Assembly (NCBI GenBank): GCA_964371165.1
Contig: CAYJKR010000001.1
Span: forward strand, 33,054-97,053
DNA length: 64,000 nt
Source of the DNA: GWC2-37-13 sp964371165
GTDB lineage: Bacteria; Patescibacteriota; Microgenomatia; UBA1406; GWC2-37-13
Direction of reading: 5' to 3'
Shown piece by piece: positions 15,549 through 23,055 of this stretch. Below the pieces are notes generated by a model. It was not told where the DNA came from. It saw only the letters and a program-made list of their open reading frames with translations, and ran no database searches. A program made the translations under genes and the position numbers. Within the stretch, counting starts at the first letter, position 1. Every line of letters starts with the position of its first letter.

Positions 15549-16275
15549 CGACGCCGTTATCAAGGCAGAAAACATTTCCAAGGTCTATAACCTGCAGAAG
15601 CAAAAAACTTTTAAGGAGTTCTTGCCGGCTCTATTTTCCGGCGGCGAAACGCGGATCAAGCTGAATGCCCTGAGCCATATTAATTTCGAGATAAAAAAAG
15701 GCGAATCGTTGGCCATTATGGGTAGAAACGGAAGCGGCAAATCCACCATGCTAAAGCTCATAGCCGGGGTCACCAAGCCTTCAGACGGCCGGATAACCGT
15801 CGTCGGCCAGGTGGCGCCTTTGATCGAGCTCGGGGCCGGGTTTCATCCGGAATTGACCGGACGGGAAAACGTTTACCTCAACGGTTCTATTCTCGGATTC
15901 AAGAAGAAAGAAATGGATAAGCTCTATAACGGAATTGTCGAGTTTTCTGAACTTCGCGAATTTATGGACCAGCCGGTTAAGTTTTATTCTTCCGGAATGT
16001 ATATGAGGTTGGCCTTCGCCGTCGCCGTCGCCGAAACACCAGACATTTTGCTCGTCGACGAGATTCTCGCCGTGGGGGACACTAAATTCCAGGAAAAATG
16101 CTTGAGGAGAATAAAAGAGTTTCAAAAAAAAGGATCGACCATGATTATGGTCAGCCATAACTTGAACATGATTGACGAATATTGCCAACAAGGGCTACTT
16201 CTCAAAGACGGACAGCAAATGTTTTTTGGCGGCGTTAAAGAGGCGATTAATAGGTACCAAGAGATTTTAACGTAG
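15541..16275 (+). CDS. ABC polysaccharide export ATP-binding protein (Wzt N-terminal/TagH-like)
   Basis: A nucleotide-binding subunit of 244 residues. Walker A is GRNGSGKST, the signature helix reads YSSGMYMRLAFAVAV and Walker B is ILLVDEILAVGD, followed by the His-loop VSHN. It ends after the ATPase domain, so it lacks the C-terminal glycan-binding domain that lets some Wzt proteins recognise chain ends. Export would then not need a modified non-reducing end. The ATG at 15541 lies within the permease gene; an upstream GTG-type start is less likely. The 3' end overlaps the convergent glycosyltransferase by 29 nt. Confidence 0.93.
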   Translation: MSNDAVIKAENISKVYNLQKQKTFKEFLPALFSGGETRIKLNALSHINFEIKKGESLAIMGRNGSGKSTMLKLIAGVTKPSDGRITVVGQVAPLIELGAGFHPELTGRENVYLNGSILGFKKKEMDKLYNGIVEFSELREFMDQPVKFYSSGMYMRLAFAVAVAETPDILLVDEILAVGDTKFQEKCLRRIKEFQKKGSTMIMVSHNLNMIDEYCQQGLLLKDGQQMFFGGVKEAINRYQEILT

Positions 16276-16963
16276 CCTTCACGTAGCCGCTCACGTTTCT
16301 TAATCTCTCGACAATAAATTTCCAGTCAAATACGAATTTATCTTTGTGCTTAAAAAAGAGGCACCACCAGTTGACCATATCTTGCCGGGCTTTGAAATTG
16401 CCCATCGTTTTGGTAGTCGTCATATGGTTGTGTCTGACTTCAAGTTTAGAAATTCCCATTCTGTATTCGGATTTTTTAAAACGGAGAAAAAAATCGACGT
16501 CCTCGAGGTAGGCAAAAAAATTCTCGTCAAAACCCCTCAATTTTTTGAAAACAGAGGTTTTGATCAGCAAGCAAGCGGCCGTCAGTCCGTCTATCTTATC
16601 TTTTGAGCTCTTCGACAATAATTCTACCTTTCCATAAGGCAGTATCTTATACCCATAATTTTCAATGGTTCCGTTCGGATTTCGAAGCAGGGGAGAGACG
16701 GCGGCAAATTTCTTATTGGTTGCCTCCGCGATCAATTTATCAATAACGTTCGTTGGAAATTCGATATCGTCGTTTAGTATGAGGAGCCATTTTGTCTTGG
16801 CTTTTTTCGCGCCGTAATTCACGCCGGCGGCAAAACCTCTATTTTTTTTAGAATTGTCGATAATGATTAGATCATAATTTTTGCTTTTGAAATATCGGCG
16901 TAGGTAGGTAATTCCCCGTATGTTATTTAGCGTCGGGATCACGACTGTCACTTTACTTTTCAT
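16247..16963 (-). CDS. GT2 family glycosyltransferase (rhamnosyltransferase-like)
   Basis: A GT-A fold transferase of 238 residues without membrane anchors. The start VTVVIPTLNN and the nucleotide-sugar site LLILNDDIEFP (DxD-like NDD) are clear. The acceptor and catalytic block is GFDENFFAYLEDVDFFLR, the WbbL/rhamnosyltransferase pattern. It lies beside the Wzm/Wzt exporter, so it may build the exported chain. TATAAT at 16975-16970 ends 7 nt before the ATG, so the message is predicted to be leaderless. Confidence 0.88.
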   Translation of the reverse strand: MKSKVTVVIPTLNNIRGITYLRRYFKSKNYDLIIIDNSKKNRGFAAGVNYGAKKAKTKWLLILNDDIEFPTNVIDKLIAEATNKKFAAVSPLLRNPNGTIENYGYKILPYGKVELLSKSSKDKIDGLTAACLLIKTSVFKKLRGFDENFFAYLEDVDFFLRFKKSEYRMGISKLEVRHNHMTTTKTMGNFKARQDMVNWWCLFFKHKDKFVFDWKFIVERLRNVSGYVKATLKSLGTY

Positions 16964-16989
16964 GATATTATTATATACTTTTTATCTTA

Positions 16990-17018
16990 TTGACAAGCTC
17001 TTTTGTTGGTAGTATCCT
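16990..17018 (+). promoter_or_regulatory. Promoter of the Nramp-like gene
   Basis: TTGACA at 16990-16995 and TATCCT at 17013-17018 are 17 nt apart. The start codon at 17031 leaves a leader of only about 6 nt. This is one of the few -35 boxes here with a perfect consensus in front of a protein gene. Confidence 0.65.
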
Positions 17019-17030
17019 AACTTTTATATC

Positions 17031-18263
17031 ATGCATCTACTCAATAATATCTCTAACTTCCTTTCCGTTTTTGGCCCGTCGGTAATAACAACGATGGCAG
17101 GAAATGACGGCGGCGGAGTCATCACTTATTCTCTGGCCGGGGCCCGACTCGGTTACGCCGCCCTCATCACCCTGCCTTTTTTGACGATACTCTACGCCAT
17201 AACGCAGGAGATGGGGTCCCGAATCGCGATTGTCACCGGCAAAGGACTGGGCGACCTGATTAGGGAAAGCTTTGGTATCAAAATTGCTTTTGTTACTTTT
17301 ATTTTGCTGATTATCGCCAACTTTGGCACCCTGCTCACCAATATTGCCGCGTTAAGAACGGCCGCGGAAATGCTCGGGATACCGTCGATTCCTCTCATAC
17401 TTATTTCCATAATTGTCATCTTCCTTATTATTACCAAGACCAACTACGAAAAGAGCCAAAAAATATTCCTTTTCGGAATATTTTTTTATCTGGCCTACGT
17501 CTTCTCGGCATTCAAGGGAAACGCCGACTGGGGCGAATCGATAAAGAGCCTATTCGTCATTAAACCGATTGTCTTTTCCAAAGAGGGACTTCTTTTGTTG
17601 CTCGCCGTTCTCGGAACCACGATTACTCCCTGGGGACAATTCTTTGTTCAAAGCTACATGAAAAACAAAAATGTTCCTATTGGCAAATTGGCGTTTGCCA
17701 AGTTGGAAGCCTTCGTCGGGGCGTTTTTATCCAATTTTTTTACCTTTTTTATGATTGTTGCCACCGCGGCAATCCTATTTACCAATAAAATAGGGTTGGG
17801 GTCGGGAGAAGAGGCGGCCCTCGCCATCAGGCCGTTTGCCGGCTCGTTTGCGAGTGCTTTATTTGCCGTCGGCCTCATCAACGCCGCCATCATTGGCATG
17901 ACGATAGTGTCCTTGACCTCGTCCTATGCTTTTACAGAATTTTTTGGTTTTACCGGGTCCTTGGACGAGGATTACAAGAAGGGGAAAACCTTTTATGCGA
18001 TTTTCCTTATCAACGTCATTATTGCCACGATTCTGGTCGTTACTCCATTTTTCCCCCTATTTAAAATTGTCCTGTATACCCAGAGCTTAAACGGACTGGT
18101 CCTGCCCGTTTTTTTCTATTTTCTTCTAAAGATTATAAACAACAAAGAACTCATGGGTAAGTACACCAACGGCAAGTTTTACAATATTTTTGCCGTGGCC
18201 TCCACGGTGTTGATTGTTATCGCCTCGGCAGTAGCCGTCGTCTCCGGATTGTTAGCCATATAA
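17031..18263 (+). CDS. Nramp-related metal-ion transporter family protein
   Basis: A membrane protein of 410 residues with about 11 helices. TM1 reads GPSVITTMAGNDGGGVITYSLAGA, matching the Nramp superfamily pattern but without the canonical DPGN metal motif. The TM6 MPH motif of Mn/Fe transporters is also not evident; that region reads SLTSSYAFTEFFGF. The protein therefore belongs with Nramp-related proteins of altered selectivity, some of which carry Mg2+ or Al3+. Substrate is unknown. It stands alone behind its own promoter. Confidence 0.75.
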   Translation: MHLLNNISNFLSVFGPSVITTMAGNDGGGVITYSLAGARLGYAALITLPFLTILYAITQEMGSRIAIVTGKGLGDLIRESFGIKIAFVTFILLIIANFGTLLTNIAALRTAAEMLGIPSIPLILISIIVIFLIITKTNYEKSQKIFLFGIFFYLAYVFSAFKGNADWGESIKSLFVIKPIVFSKEGLLLLLAVLGTTITPWGQFFVQSYMKNKNVPIGKLAFAKLEAFVGAFLSNFFTFFMIVATAAILFTNKIGLGSGEEAALAIRPFAGSFASALFAVGLINAAIIGMTIVSLTSSYAFTEFFGFTGSLDEDYKKGKTFYAIFLINVIIATILVVTPFFPLFKIVLYTQSLNGLVLPVFFYFLLKIINNKELMGKYTNGKFYNIFAVASTVLIVIASAVAVVSGLLAI

Positions 18264-18288
18264 CTTTCTTTTTGTTAAAATTACTTAA

Positions 18289-19404
18289 ATGACAATAGGA
18301 ATTGATGTCTCGATGCTCAACTACCAGGGGTCGGGAGTGGCCAACTACACCTTTAATCTCGTCAAAAACCTTTTGAAATACGACAAAAAAAATGAGTACC
18401 GGTTGTTTTATTCTTCCTTGAGACGACCTAAAAACTTCCACTACCTAGAGGATTTAAAAAAACTGGGGGGAAAGGTATATGACTTTAATTTACCCATGTC
18501 CCTGATGAGAAAGGTCTGGGGCAAGGCCCACATCATTCCGGTCGAATGGTTTATCGGCAAAGTTGATGTATTTTTGTCTTCAGATTTCCTCCGCCCCCCT
18601 TTGTTAAAAGGAACGAGGGGAGCGACTACCGTCCACGACCTGACCTGGAAGATATTCCCGCAGTTCCATACCGAGGATGTTATCGACGCCCATACTAAAA
18701 AATTAGAAAAAACGGTAAAGTATAGAGATCTCGTACTTGCCGATTCCCTTAATACAAAAAAGGATATTTTGAAACATTATCCTCAAATAAAAGAAAAAAA
18801 TGTCCGAGTCATTTATCCGGCGATAGGGGAGCAGTTCAAAAGAATAAGCAATCAAAAGGTCATTAAGAAGGCCCTTAAAAAGTATGGAATAAAATATCCG
18901 AGCGGTTTTCTGCTTTATACTGGAGCCATCGAGCCGAGAAAAAACCTGGAACAAGCCATCAAGGTTTTTAACGAATTTATAAAAGAAAAGAAATACAGGG
19001 ATTATAGATTTCTTATTGTTGGTCGGGCCGGATGGAAAAACGAAAATATTTTCTCTTTTATTAAAAACCTTGGTCTTGAAAAGAAGGTTAAATTTATCGG
19101 CTACGTCGAGGACCAAGACTTGCCAAACTTTTATAGCGCCGCTAAAGTCTTCGTCTACCTTTCCAAATACGAGGGCTTCGGCCTGCCGCCCCTCGAGGCG
19201 GCTGCCTGCGGGACGCCGACCTTGCTTTACAGCAATTCCTCGCTTTCGGAAATCTTCAAACCCGGTTACCCGTATACAAAAAAGGGCAAAGAACTCGAAA
19301 CCTTGAAAAAGCTTATCGATAAAAAGCCCGATATCAAGAAATTCAGGTACAACTTCTCCTGGCGCACTTACGTCAAGGAATTCGTGAAAATAATCTCATC
19401 CTGA
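18289..19404 (+). CDS. Glycosyltransferase, GT4 family (group 1)
   Basis: A GT-B fold enzyme of 371 residues. The N-terminal half has DVSMLNYQGSGVANYTFNLV and the C-terminal donor site has YTGAIEPRKNLEQAI, then the retaining GT4 motif SKYEGFGLPPLEAAACGTPTL (E-x7-E with EGFGLP). It would add a sugar to a lipid-linked or surface glycan on the cytoplasmic side. An extended -10 TGTTAAAAT ends 8 nt before the ATG, so it is probably leaderless. Its stop at 19402-19404 directly precedes the first copy of the shared promoter element. Confidence 0.9.
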   Translation: MTIGIDVSMLNYQGSGVANYTFNLVKNLLKYDKKNEYRLFYSSLRRPKNFHYLEDLKKLGGKVYDFNLPMSLMRKVWGKAHIIPVEWFIGKVDVFLSSDFLRPPLLKGTRGATTVHDLTWKIFPQFHTEDVIDAHTKKLEKTVKYRDLVLADSLNTKKDILKHYPQIKEKNVRVIYPAIGEQFKRISNQKVIKKALKKYGIKYPSGFLLYTGAIEPRKNLEQAIKVFNEFIKEKKYRDYRFLIVGRAGWKNENIFSFIKNLGLEKKVKFIGYVEDQDLPNFYSAAKVFVYLSKYEGFGLPPLEAAACGTPTLLYSNSSLSEIFKPGYPYTKKGKELETLKKLIDKKPDIKKFRYNFSWRTYVKEFVKIISS

Positions 19405-19421
19405 CAGTCCAAATTGCCTAC

Positions 19422-19468
19422 TTTGTAGCATATAGTCCATAGACAAATTGTTTTTCATATGCTATGTT
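19422..19468 (+). promoter_or_regulatory. Shared promoter element, copy 1, with leaderless promoter
   Basis: The conserved element (19422-19446) starts TTTGTAGCATAT, continues AGTCCA and runs into TAGACA (19440-19445), placed as a -35. After 17 nt comes TATGTT (19463-19468), preceded by TGC as an extended -10. The ATG at 19475 is 7 nt after the -10 and 53 nt after the first base of the element. Another AGTCCA sits 28 nt upstream of the one inside the element. In this copy only, ATATGCTA at 19457-19464 is the inverted form of TAGCATAT in the element and overlaps the -10. Confidence 0.75.
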
Positions 19469-19474
19469 GTCGAT

Positions 19475-19675
19475 ATGATAGACGATTCGTCGACATATAG
19501 GGCTTTATCGGGCCTATTTGCTAATTTTTCCGAAGTTTTTCTTGCTGTACTTGTAGTTCTAGTATTTAGCCAAAGATTTGACCTTTCGAAATTACCCGTG
19601 ATATTATTAGGTGTAACATCAACTTTTGTTTTCGGATATTTATCAGTTTTATTTGCCCGGTGGGGTAAATTATGA
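19475..19675 (+). CDS. Small membrane protein under the shared element, unknown function
   Basis: A 66-residue protein with two predicted membrane helices (VFLAVLVVLVF and VILLGVTSTFVFGYLSVLF) and an acidic start MIDDSS. I do not recognise a family. ATG 19475 is preferred over an upstream in-frame TTG at 19448, because the TTG lies between the promoter boxes and would not be transcribed. The stop overlaps the next ATG (ATGA), coupling it to a 36-residue partner. Holin-like or toxin-like roles are conceivable, but there is no direct evidence. Confidence 0.6.
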   Translation: MIDDSSTYRALSGLFANFSEVFLAVLVVLVFSQRFDLSKLPVILLGVTSTFVFGYLSVLFARWGKL

Positions 19676-19782
19676 CGTTTTCGAATCAGGACATAGGGCT
19701 CATGGTATTTTATGGAGTAGGTTTTTTAATGGTAATTGCCGTAGGCATTACTATACTCTTAACCAAAAGGGGCAAGAAATAA
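19672..19782 (+). CDS. Very small single-pass membrane protein, coupled to the 66-residue gene
   Basis: A 36-residue reading frame starting MTFSNQDIGL with one hydrophobic helix (VFYGVGFLMVIAVGITILL) and a basic end TKRGKK. The ATG overlaps the upstream TGA, a strong sign of translational coupling. The positive C-terminal end predicts N-out, C-in topology. No family is recognised. A 17-nt gap separates it from the 3' end of the convergent ncRNA. Confidence 0.5.
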   Translation: MTFSNQDIGLMVFYGVGFLMVIAVGITILLTKRGKK

Positions 19783-19798
19783 ACTAATTTTGGCCAAT

Positions 19799-19884
19799 AA
19801 AAAAGATCGGGAATCCGCGTATTAGGCGAACCGAGGGCAACTTAAGCGCCGAATGGTTACGACGGGTCGGAAGCCGTCCCGATC
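19799..19884 (-). ncRNA. Candidate structured small RNA (RNA A), about 86 nt
   Basis: On the minus strand TTGACA (19917-19912) and TATACT (19896-19891), 15 nt apart, predict a start near 19884. The RNA then begins with GATCGGGA (19884-19877), which pairs with TCCCGATC (19812-19805), followed at once by six U (19804-19799). So the transcript is closed by an 8-bp stem at its exact ends and has a built-in terminator. Inside, GACGG/CCGTC can form a hairpin and AACC/GGTT and GGCG/CGCC are further pairing options. No reading frame is evident. It lies just downstream of metK, whose TGA overlaps the -35. No known family was recognised. Confidence 0.6.
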
Positions 19885-19913
19885 GATTCCAGTATACTCC
19901 AAGTTTTTTCTTG

Positions 19914-21017
19914 TCAATATTTAACCACTTTTTCCCACGGAAAAATATCCCTGCCGAAGTGGCCGTACGAGGCGGTTTTTAAGTAGATCGGGCGCCTCAA
20001 ATTGAATTCGTCGATGATTCCTTTCAAGGACGTATCCAATATCTTATCCATAAAGCTCCTTATCACCTTGTCGCTTTTTTTGCCGGTGCCGAACGTTTCC
20101 ACCTCTTCCATAACCGGTTTTTGGGCGCCGATGAAATAGGCGAGTCTGACCTCACATTTTTTGGCCATTCCATTGGCGACGATATTTTTTGCCAAGTAGC
20201 GCGCGCCGTAGGCGGCCGACCGGTCGACTTTGGTCGGGTCTTTCCCGGAGAAGCACCCGCCGCCGACTCGGGCAAAGGAGCCGTAGGAGTCGACGATGAT
20301 TTTGCGCCCAGTAACCCCAGTGTCTGACGCCGGCCCCCCTATATGCCAGACTCCCGTGCCGTTGACTACCAACTGATCTTCCGTAATCGAAAAACCGTAC
20401 TGTTTCAAAATAGGCAATACACAATAGTTATATAAATCTGATTTCACTTGAGCTAAAGGAACTTTTTCGTCGTGGGGAGCAGCTAGGACAATCGTTTCGA
20501 TTCCAACCGGCTTGCCGTCGGCGTAATTTTCTGTTACCTGGGTTTTGCCGTCCGGGCGCAAATAGGGGAGGCGCTTGGTCTCTCTCAATCTGTCTATCTG
20601 CATCGCCAGCTTGTGGGCAAGAATTATGGGAAGCGGCATATATTCTTTGGTTTCGTCAGTCGCATATCCGTACATCATTCCCTGGTCTCCGGCGCCGAGT
20701 TTATCGACACCGGCGGCTATCTCGGGGGATTGGGTGTGAATCTTGACCAAGACCGGGGATTTATGGGTGAAGTTTAATTTCGGGATCGTGTAGCCTAGGT
20801 TTTTTATCACCCATCTCGCAATCGATTCATAATTTAATCTTGCTTTACTCGTCAGCTCTCCCGCCATGGCGACGAAGTTCTTGGTCACCATCGTTTCAAC
20901 CGCTACGCGCGAGTATTTATCCTTTTTTAGGGCTTCGTCAAGTATTGCGTCGGAGATTTGGTCGCAGATTTTATCGGGGTGTCCCGAACAAACCGATTCT
21001 GAGGTATAGGTTTTCAT
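19914..21017 (-). CDS. metK: S-adenosylmethionine synthetase
   Basis: MetK makes SAM from methionine and ATP. At 367 residues it is a little short of the usual 380-400. Motifs are SGHPDKICDQISDAILDE (ATP site), GAGDQGMMYGYATDE (family GAGDQG) and the P-loop-like GGGCFSGKDPTKVDRSAAY. The end FGRDIFPWEK is typical. It lies downstream of ahcY on the same strand, with a SAM-clan riboswitch ending only a few bases before its start codon. So SAM should limit its own synthesis. Confidence 0.97.
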   Translation of the reverse strand: MKTYTSESVCSGHPDKICDQISDAILDEALKKDKYSRVAVETMVTKNFVAMAGELTSKARLNYESIARWVIKNLGYTIPKLNFTHKSPVLVKIHTQSPEIAAGVDKLGAGDQGMMYGYATDETKEYMPLPIILAHKLAMQIDRLRETKRLPYLRPDGKTQVTENYADGKPVGIETIVLAAPHDEKVPLAQVKSDLYNYCVLPILKQYGFSITEDQLVVNGTGVWHIGGPASDTGVTGRKIIVDSYGSFARVGGGCFSGKDPTKVDRSAAYGARYLAKNIVANGMAKKCEVRLAYFIGAQKPVMEEVETFGTGKKSDKVIRSFMDKILDTSLKGIIDEFNLRRPIYLKTASYGHFGRDIFPWEKVVKY

Positions 21018-21020
21018 ATT

Positions 21021-21110
21021 TGCTTATCGATTCTAGCTTTGGCACCGTGGCTTTCTCGGTTGCCGGATGGATTCTAACGAGCCAGATCTCTCTCCATCTC
21101 TCTTGATATT
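21021..21110 (-). promoter_or_regulatory. SAM-clan (S-box superfamily) riboswitch upstream of metK
   Basis: Reading the minus strand from 21110, the RNA has ATCAAGAGAG, then ATGGA...TCCAT (P2), a kink-turn-like GAGAGA/GAA, the P2 loop GGCT, then CGGCAACC and GGTGCC (P3), all in S-box order. AGCT after P3 can pair with the GGCT loop to give the core pseudoknot. TATC/GATA closes P1. P4 is not evident, which is closer to SAM-IV or SAM-I/IV variants than to classic SAM-I. No terminator follows and the metK ATG is about 6 nt past P1, so control is probably translational. Confidence 0.82.
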
Positions 21111-21113
21111 TTG

Positions 21114-22367
21114 TTAAGTTCCTTCTTTCCAGGATCTTAAATATTTTTCCTGGACTTTTGTTAATTTATCTATATTAACACCCTCTGATTTTAATTTCAA
21201 GTAGGCAATATTTTTATCCAATTCTCTCGGCAACGAATAAACTTTGTTTTCTAGTTTTCCTTTATTTTTCCACATATACTCTGCGCCGAGTGCCTGTCCG
21301 GCAAAACTCATATCCATTACCGAATCTGGGTGTCCGTCAGCCGCCGAAAGGTTCACCAATCTCCCTTCTGCTAATAAATATATTTTCTTGTTCCCTAAGT
21401 CATATTCATCTACCATCGACCTGACTTTTTTGACTGATTTACTCATTTTTTTTAACGCCTTGATATTAATTTCTATGTCAAAATGTCCGGCATTGGCTAA
21501 AATTACTCCGTCGCGGGCCAATTTAAAATGTACCGCATCGATGATGTGTTTTCCGCCCGTTACCGTAACTATAATGTCAGCCTTTTTCACCGCTTCTTTG
21601 AGTGGTAAAACCTCATAACCATCCATTGTTGCTTCAAGAGCGGCGACCGGATCGGTCTCACAGACGACAACGTGGCAACCCATTCCTGACGCTCTCTTAG
21701 ACAAGCCTTTGCCGACCCAACCATAGCCGATAACGACAAAAGTTTTTCCGGCCAATAATACATTAGTCGCCCTAACAATTCCGTCGAGCGCCGACTGACC
21801 GGTACCGTAGCGATTGTCAAAAAAATGTTTGGTCATATTATCGTTGATTGCGAGAACCGGAATCTTAAGCGCCTTGTCTTTTTCCATCGCTCTAAGCCTA
21901 ATTACTCCTGTCGTCGTCTCTTCGTTTGAACCGACGACATGTTTTAATGATTCTTTTCTCTTGCTATGAAGGAGGCTGACTAAATCGGCGCCGTCGTCCA
22001 TCGTCAGATTTGGTCTTTCGTCAATGACATAATTAAGGTGCTTATAATAAGTTTTATTGTCTTCGCCTTTAATGGCAAAAACAGGAATTTTGAAGTCTTT
22101 AACGAGCGAGGCGGCTACGGCATCGTTGGTCGATAGGGGATTAGAGGCGCACAAAAAAACCTCGGCTCCACCCGCCTTCATCGTAATCGCCAAATTTGCC
22201 GTCGCGGTCGTGACATGGAGACAGGCCCCAAGACGCATTCCCCTTAAGGGCTTTTCTTTTTTAAAACGCTCTCTTATTGTTAGTATTACTGGCATCGAGC
22301 GGGCCGCCCATGCGATCAGTTTTTTTCCGTCGGCAGCCAGTTTTAAATCTTTGACGTGATATTTCAC
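21114..22367 (-). CDS. ahcY: S-adenosylhomocysteine hydrolase
   Basis: AhcY splits SAH into adenosine and homocysteine, relieving inhibition of methyltransferases. The 417-residue protein has HVTTATANLAITMKAGGAEV, GSNEETTTGV, the catalytic NDNMTKHFFDNRYGTGQS and the NAD+ loop GYGWVGKG, then NAGHFDIEI. Start is a GTG at 22367. The -10 TAATAT ends 7 nt upstream and the message should begin at the GTG itself. It heads the ahcY-riboswitch-metK unit, so the SAM cycle genes are transcribed together. Confidence 0.96.
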   Translation of the reverse strand: MKYHVKDLKLAADGKKLIAWAARSMPVILTIRERFKKEKPLRGMRLGACLHVTTATANLAITMKAGGAEVFLCASNPLSTNDAVAASLVKDFKIPVFAIKGEDNKTYYKHLNYVIDERPNLTMDDGADLVSLLHSKRKESLKHVVGSNEETTTGVIRLRAMEKDKALKIPVLAINDNMTKHFFDNRYGTGQSALDGIVRATNVLLAGKTFVVIGYGWVGKGLSKRASGMGCHVVVCETDPVAALEATMDGYEVLPLKEAVKKADIIVTVTGGKHIIDAVHFKLARDGVILANAGHFDIEINIKALKKMSKSVKKVRSMVDEYDLGNKKIYLLAEGRLVNLSAADGHPDSVMDMSFAGQALGAEYMWKNKGKLENKVYSLPRELDKNIAYLKLKSEGVNIDKLTKVQEKYLRSWKEGT

Positions 22368-22373
22368 GTAAGA

Positions 22374-22402
22374 ATATTACACGTATTCAATTCTCATTTC
22401 AA
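22374..22402 (-). promoter_or_regulatory. Leaderless promoter of ahcY
   Basis: TTGAAA (22402-22397) and TAATAT (22379-22374) are 17 nt apart on the minus strand. The GTG start at 22367 is 7 nt after the -10, so transcription should begin at the first base of the start codon. Confidence 0.65.
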
Positions 22403-22428
22403 GCCTTTATAATAGTCCAGGTTTTTTA

Positions 22429-22475
22429 TTTGTAGCATATAGTCCATAGACAAGTGGAAATGTTCGATTTATTCT
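22429..22475 (+). promoter_or_regulatory. Shared promoter element, copy 2, with leaderless promoter
   Basis: Positions 22429-22453 are identical to copy 1 over all 25 bases of the element. TAGACA (22447-22452) is 17 nt before TATTCT (22470-22475). The GTG at 22482 is 7 nt after the -10 and 53 nt after the first base of the element, the same geometry as copies 1 and 4. An extra AGTCCA lies 27 nt upstream of the one inside the element. The spacer is unrelated to copy 1, so conservation is confined to the -35 and upstream. Confidence 0.75.
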
Positions 22476-22481
22476 TTTCCT

Positions 22482-22949
22482 GTGAGAATTGAAATCGACC
22501 AATCCGGAAAGATAGAACAGACAGAAAGACATACAGTTCTTTGTCTTTCAAATGATAAAAATTATTCGATATTTATATCGAGAAAAGTTAAAAGAAAAAT
22601 TCAAAGGTTTTTCCGAGAAAACAATCAAATACGCAATTTTATTATTTTTACCCACTCCGCCGGTTTATCGATTCTTTTACGAAGAGTTAAACCGTTAACC
22701 AAAGTCATTATCGATCAAGAGTATAAAGATAAAAACGCGGTCATTAAAAACTTAATTCATGAGATGTGTACAAACAACAAATATAAACCAATTATTCAAT
22801 TCAAAAGTATCGGGAAAGAATCTCGAGCAGATTATTTCGCCGGTTTGATTGCTCAAGGAAAATTAAAACCAACTTGGATTATCGGCTTTGAAGAATTATT
22901 GAGAGAAATAAAAAGGACCGAGGTCGGCAAGCGACTGAAGAACGCTTAA
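22482..22949 (+). CDS. Compact DUF3800-like protein (predicted RNase H fold), GTG start
   Basis: A 155-residue protein of no firmly recognised family. It opens RIEIDQSGK, close to the IDESGK opening of the DUF3800 protein at 48866, and near its end has KESRADYFAGLIAQG, resembling the DUF3800 segment with a conserved AD. These would supply acidic residues of an RNase H-like fold. In between it is basic (SRKVKRKIQRFF). Assignment as a shortened DUF3800 relative is inference from these two motifs. The GTG start is fixed by the promoter geometry. Its last 40 nt are overlapped by the convergent RNA B. Confidence 0.5.
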   Translation: MRIEIDQSGKIEQTERHTVLCLSNDKNYSIFISRKVKRKIQRFFRENNQIRNFIIFTHSAGLSILLRRVKPLTKVIIDQEYKDKNAVIKNLIHEMCTNNKYKPIIQFKSIGKESRADYFAGLIAQGKLKPTWIIGFEELLREIKRTEVGKRLKNA

Positions 22950-23011
22950 GCCAGGGCTGATTTCGCAACTAGTGCGGCCTACACTTCCTGTGGGTCGGCG
23001 TCCACTCGGTC
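22910..23011 (-). ncRNA. Candidate structured small RNA (RNA B), about 102 nt
   Basis: Minus-strand TTGACA (23045-23040) and TATACT (23023-23018), 16 nt apart, predict a start at 23011. The RNA begins GACCGAG (23011-23005), which pairs with CTCGGTC (22922-22916), followed by C and five U (22914-22910). Internal hairpins include CGCA-CTAGT-TGCG, ACA-GGAAG-TGT flanked by CC/GG, and AAGCG/CGCTT. Like RNA A it has GGAAT just after the -10, CCGACCC near the 5' end and a CTTAAG inside. Its 3' 40 nt are antisense to the end of the 22482 gene. No known family recognised. Confidence 0.55.
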
Positions 23012-23055
23012 AATTCCAGTATACTACTGCTTTGTTATTTGTCAACTCCAAGGGG

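Noticed and set aside
22910..23011. RNA B as the signal recognition particle RNA
   Set aside because: It has one GGAA stretch, but not the GGAA tetraloop plus adenine-rich asymmetric loop of SRP domain IV.
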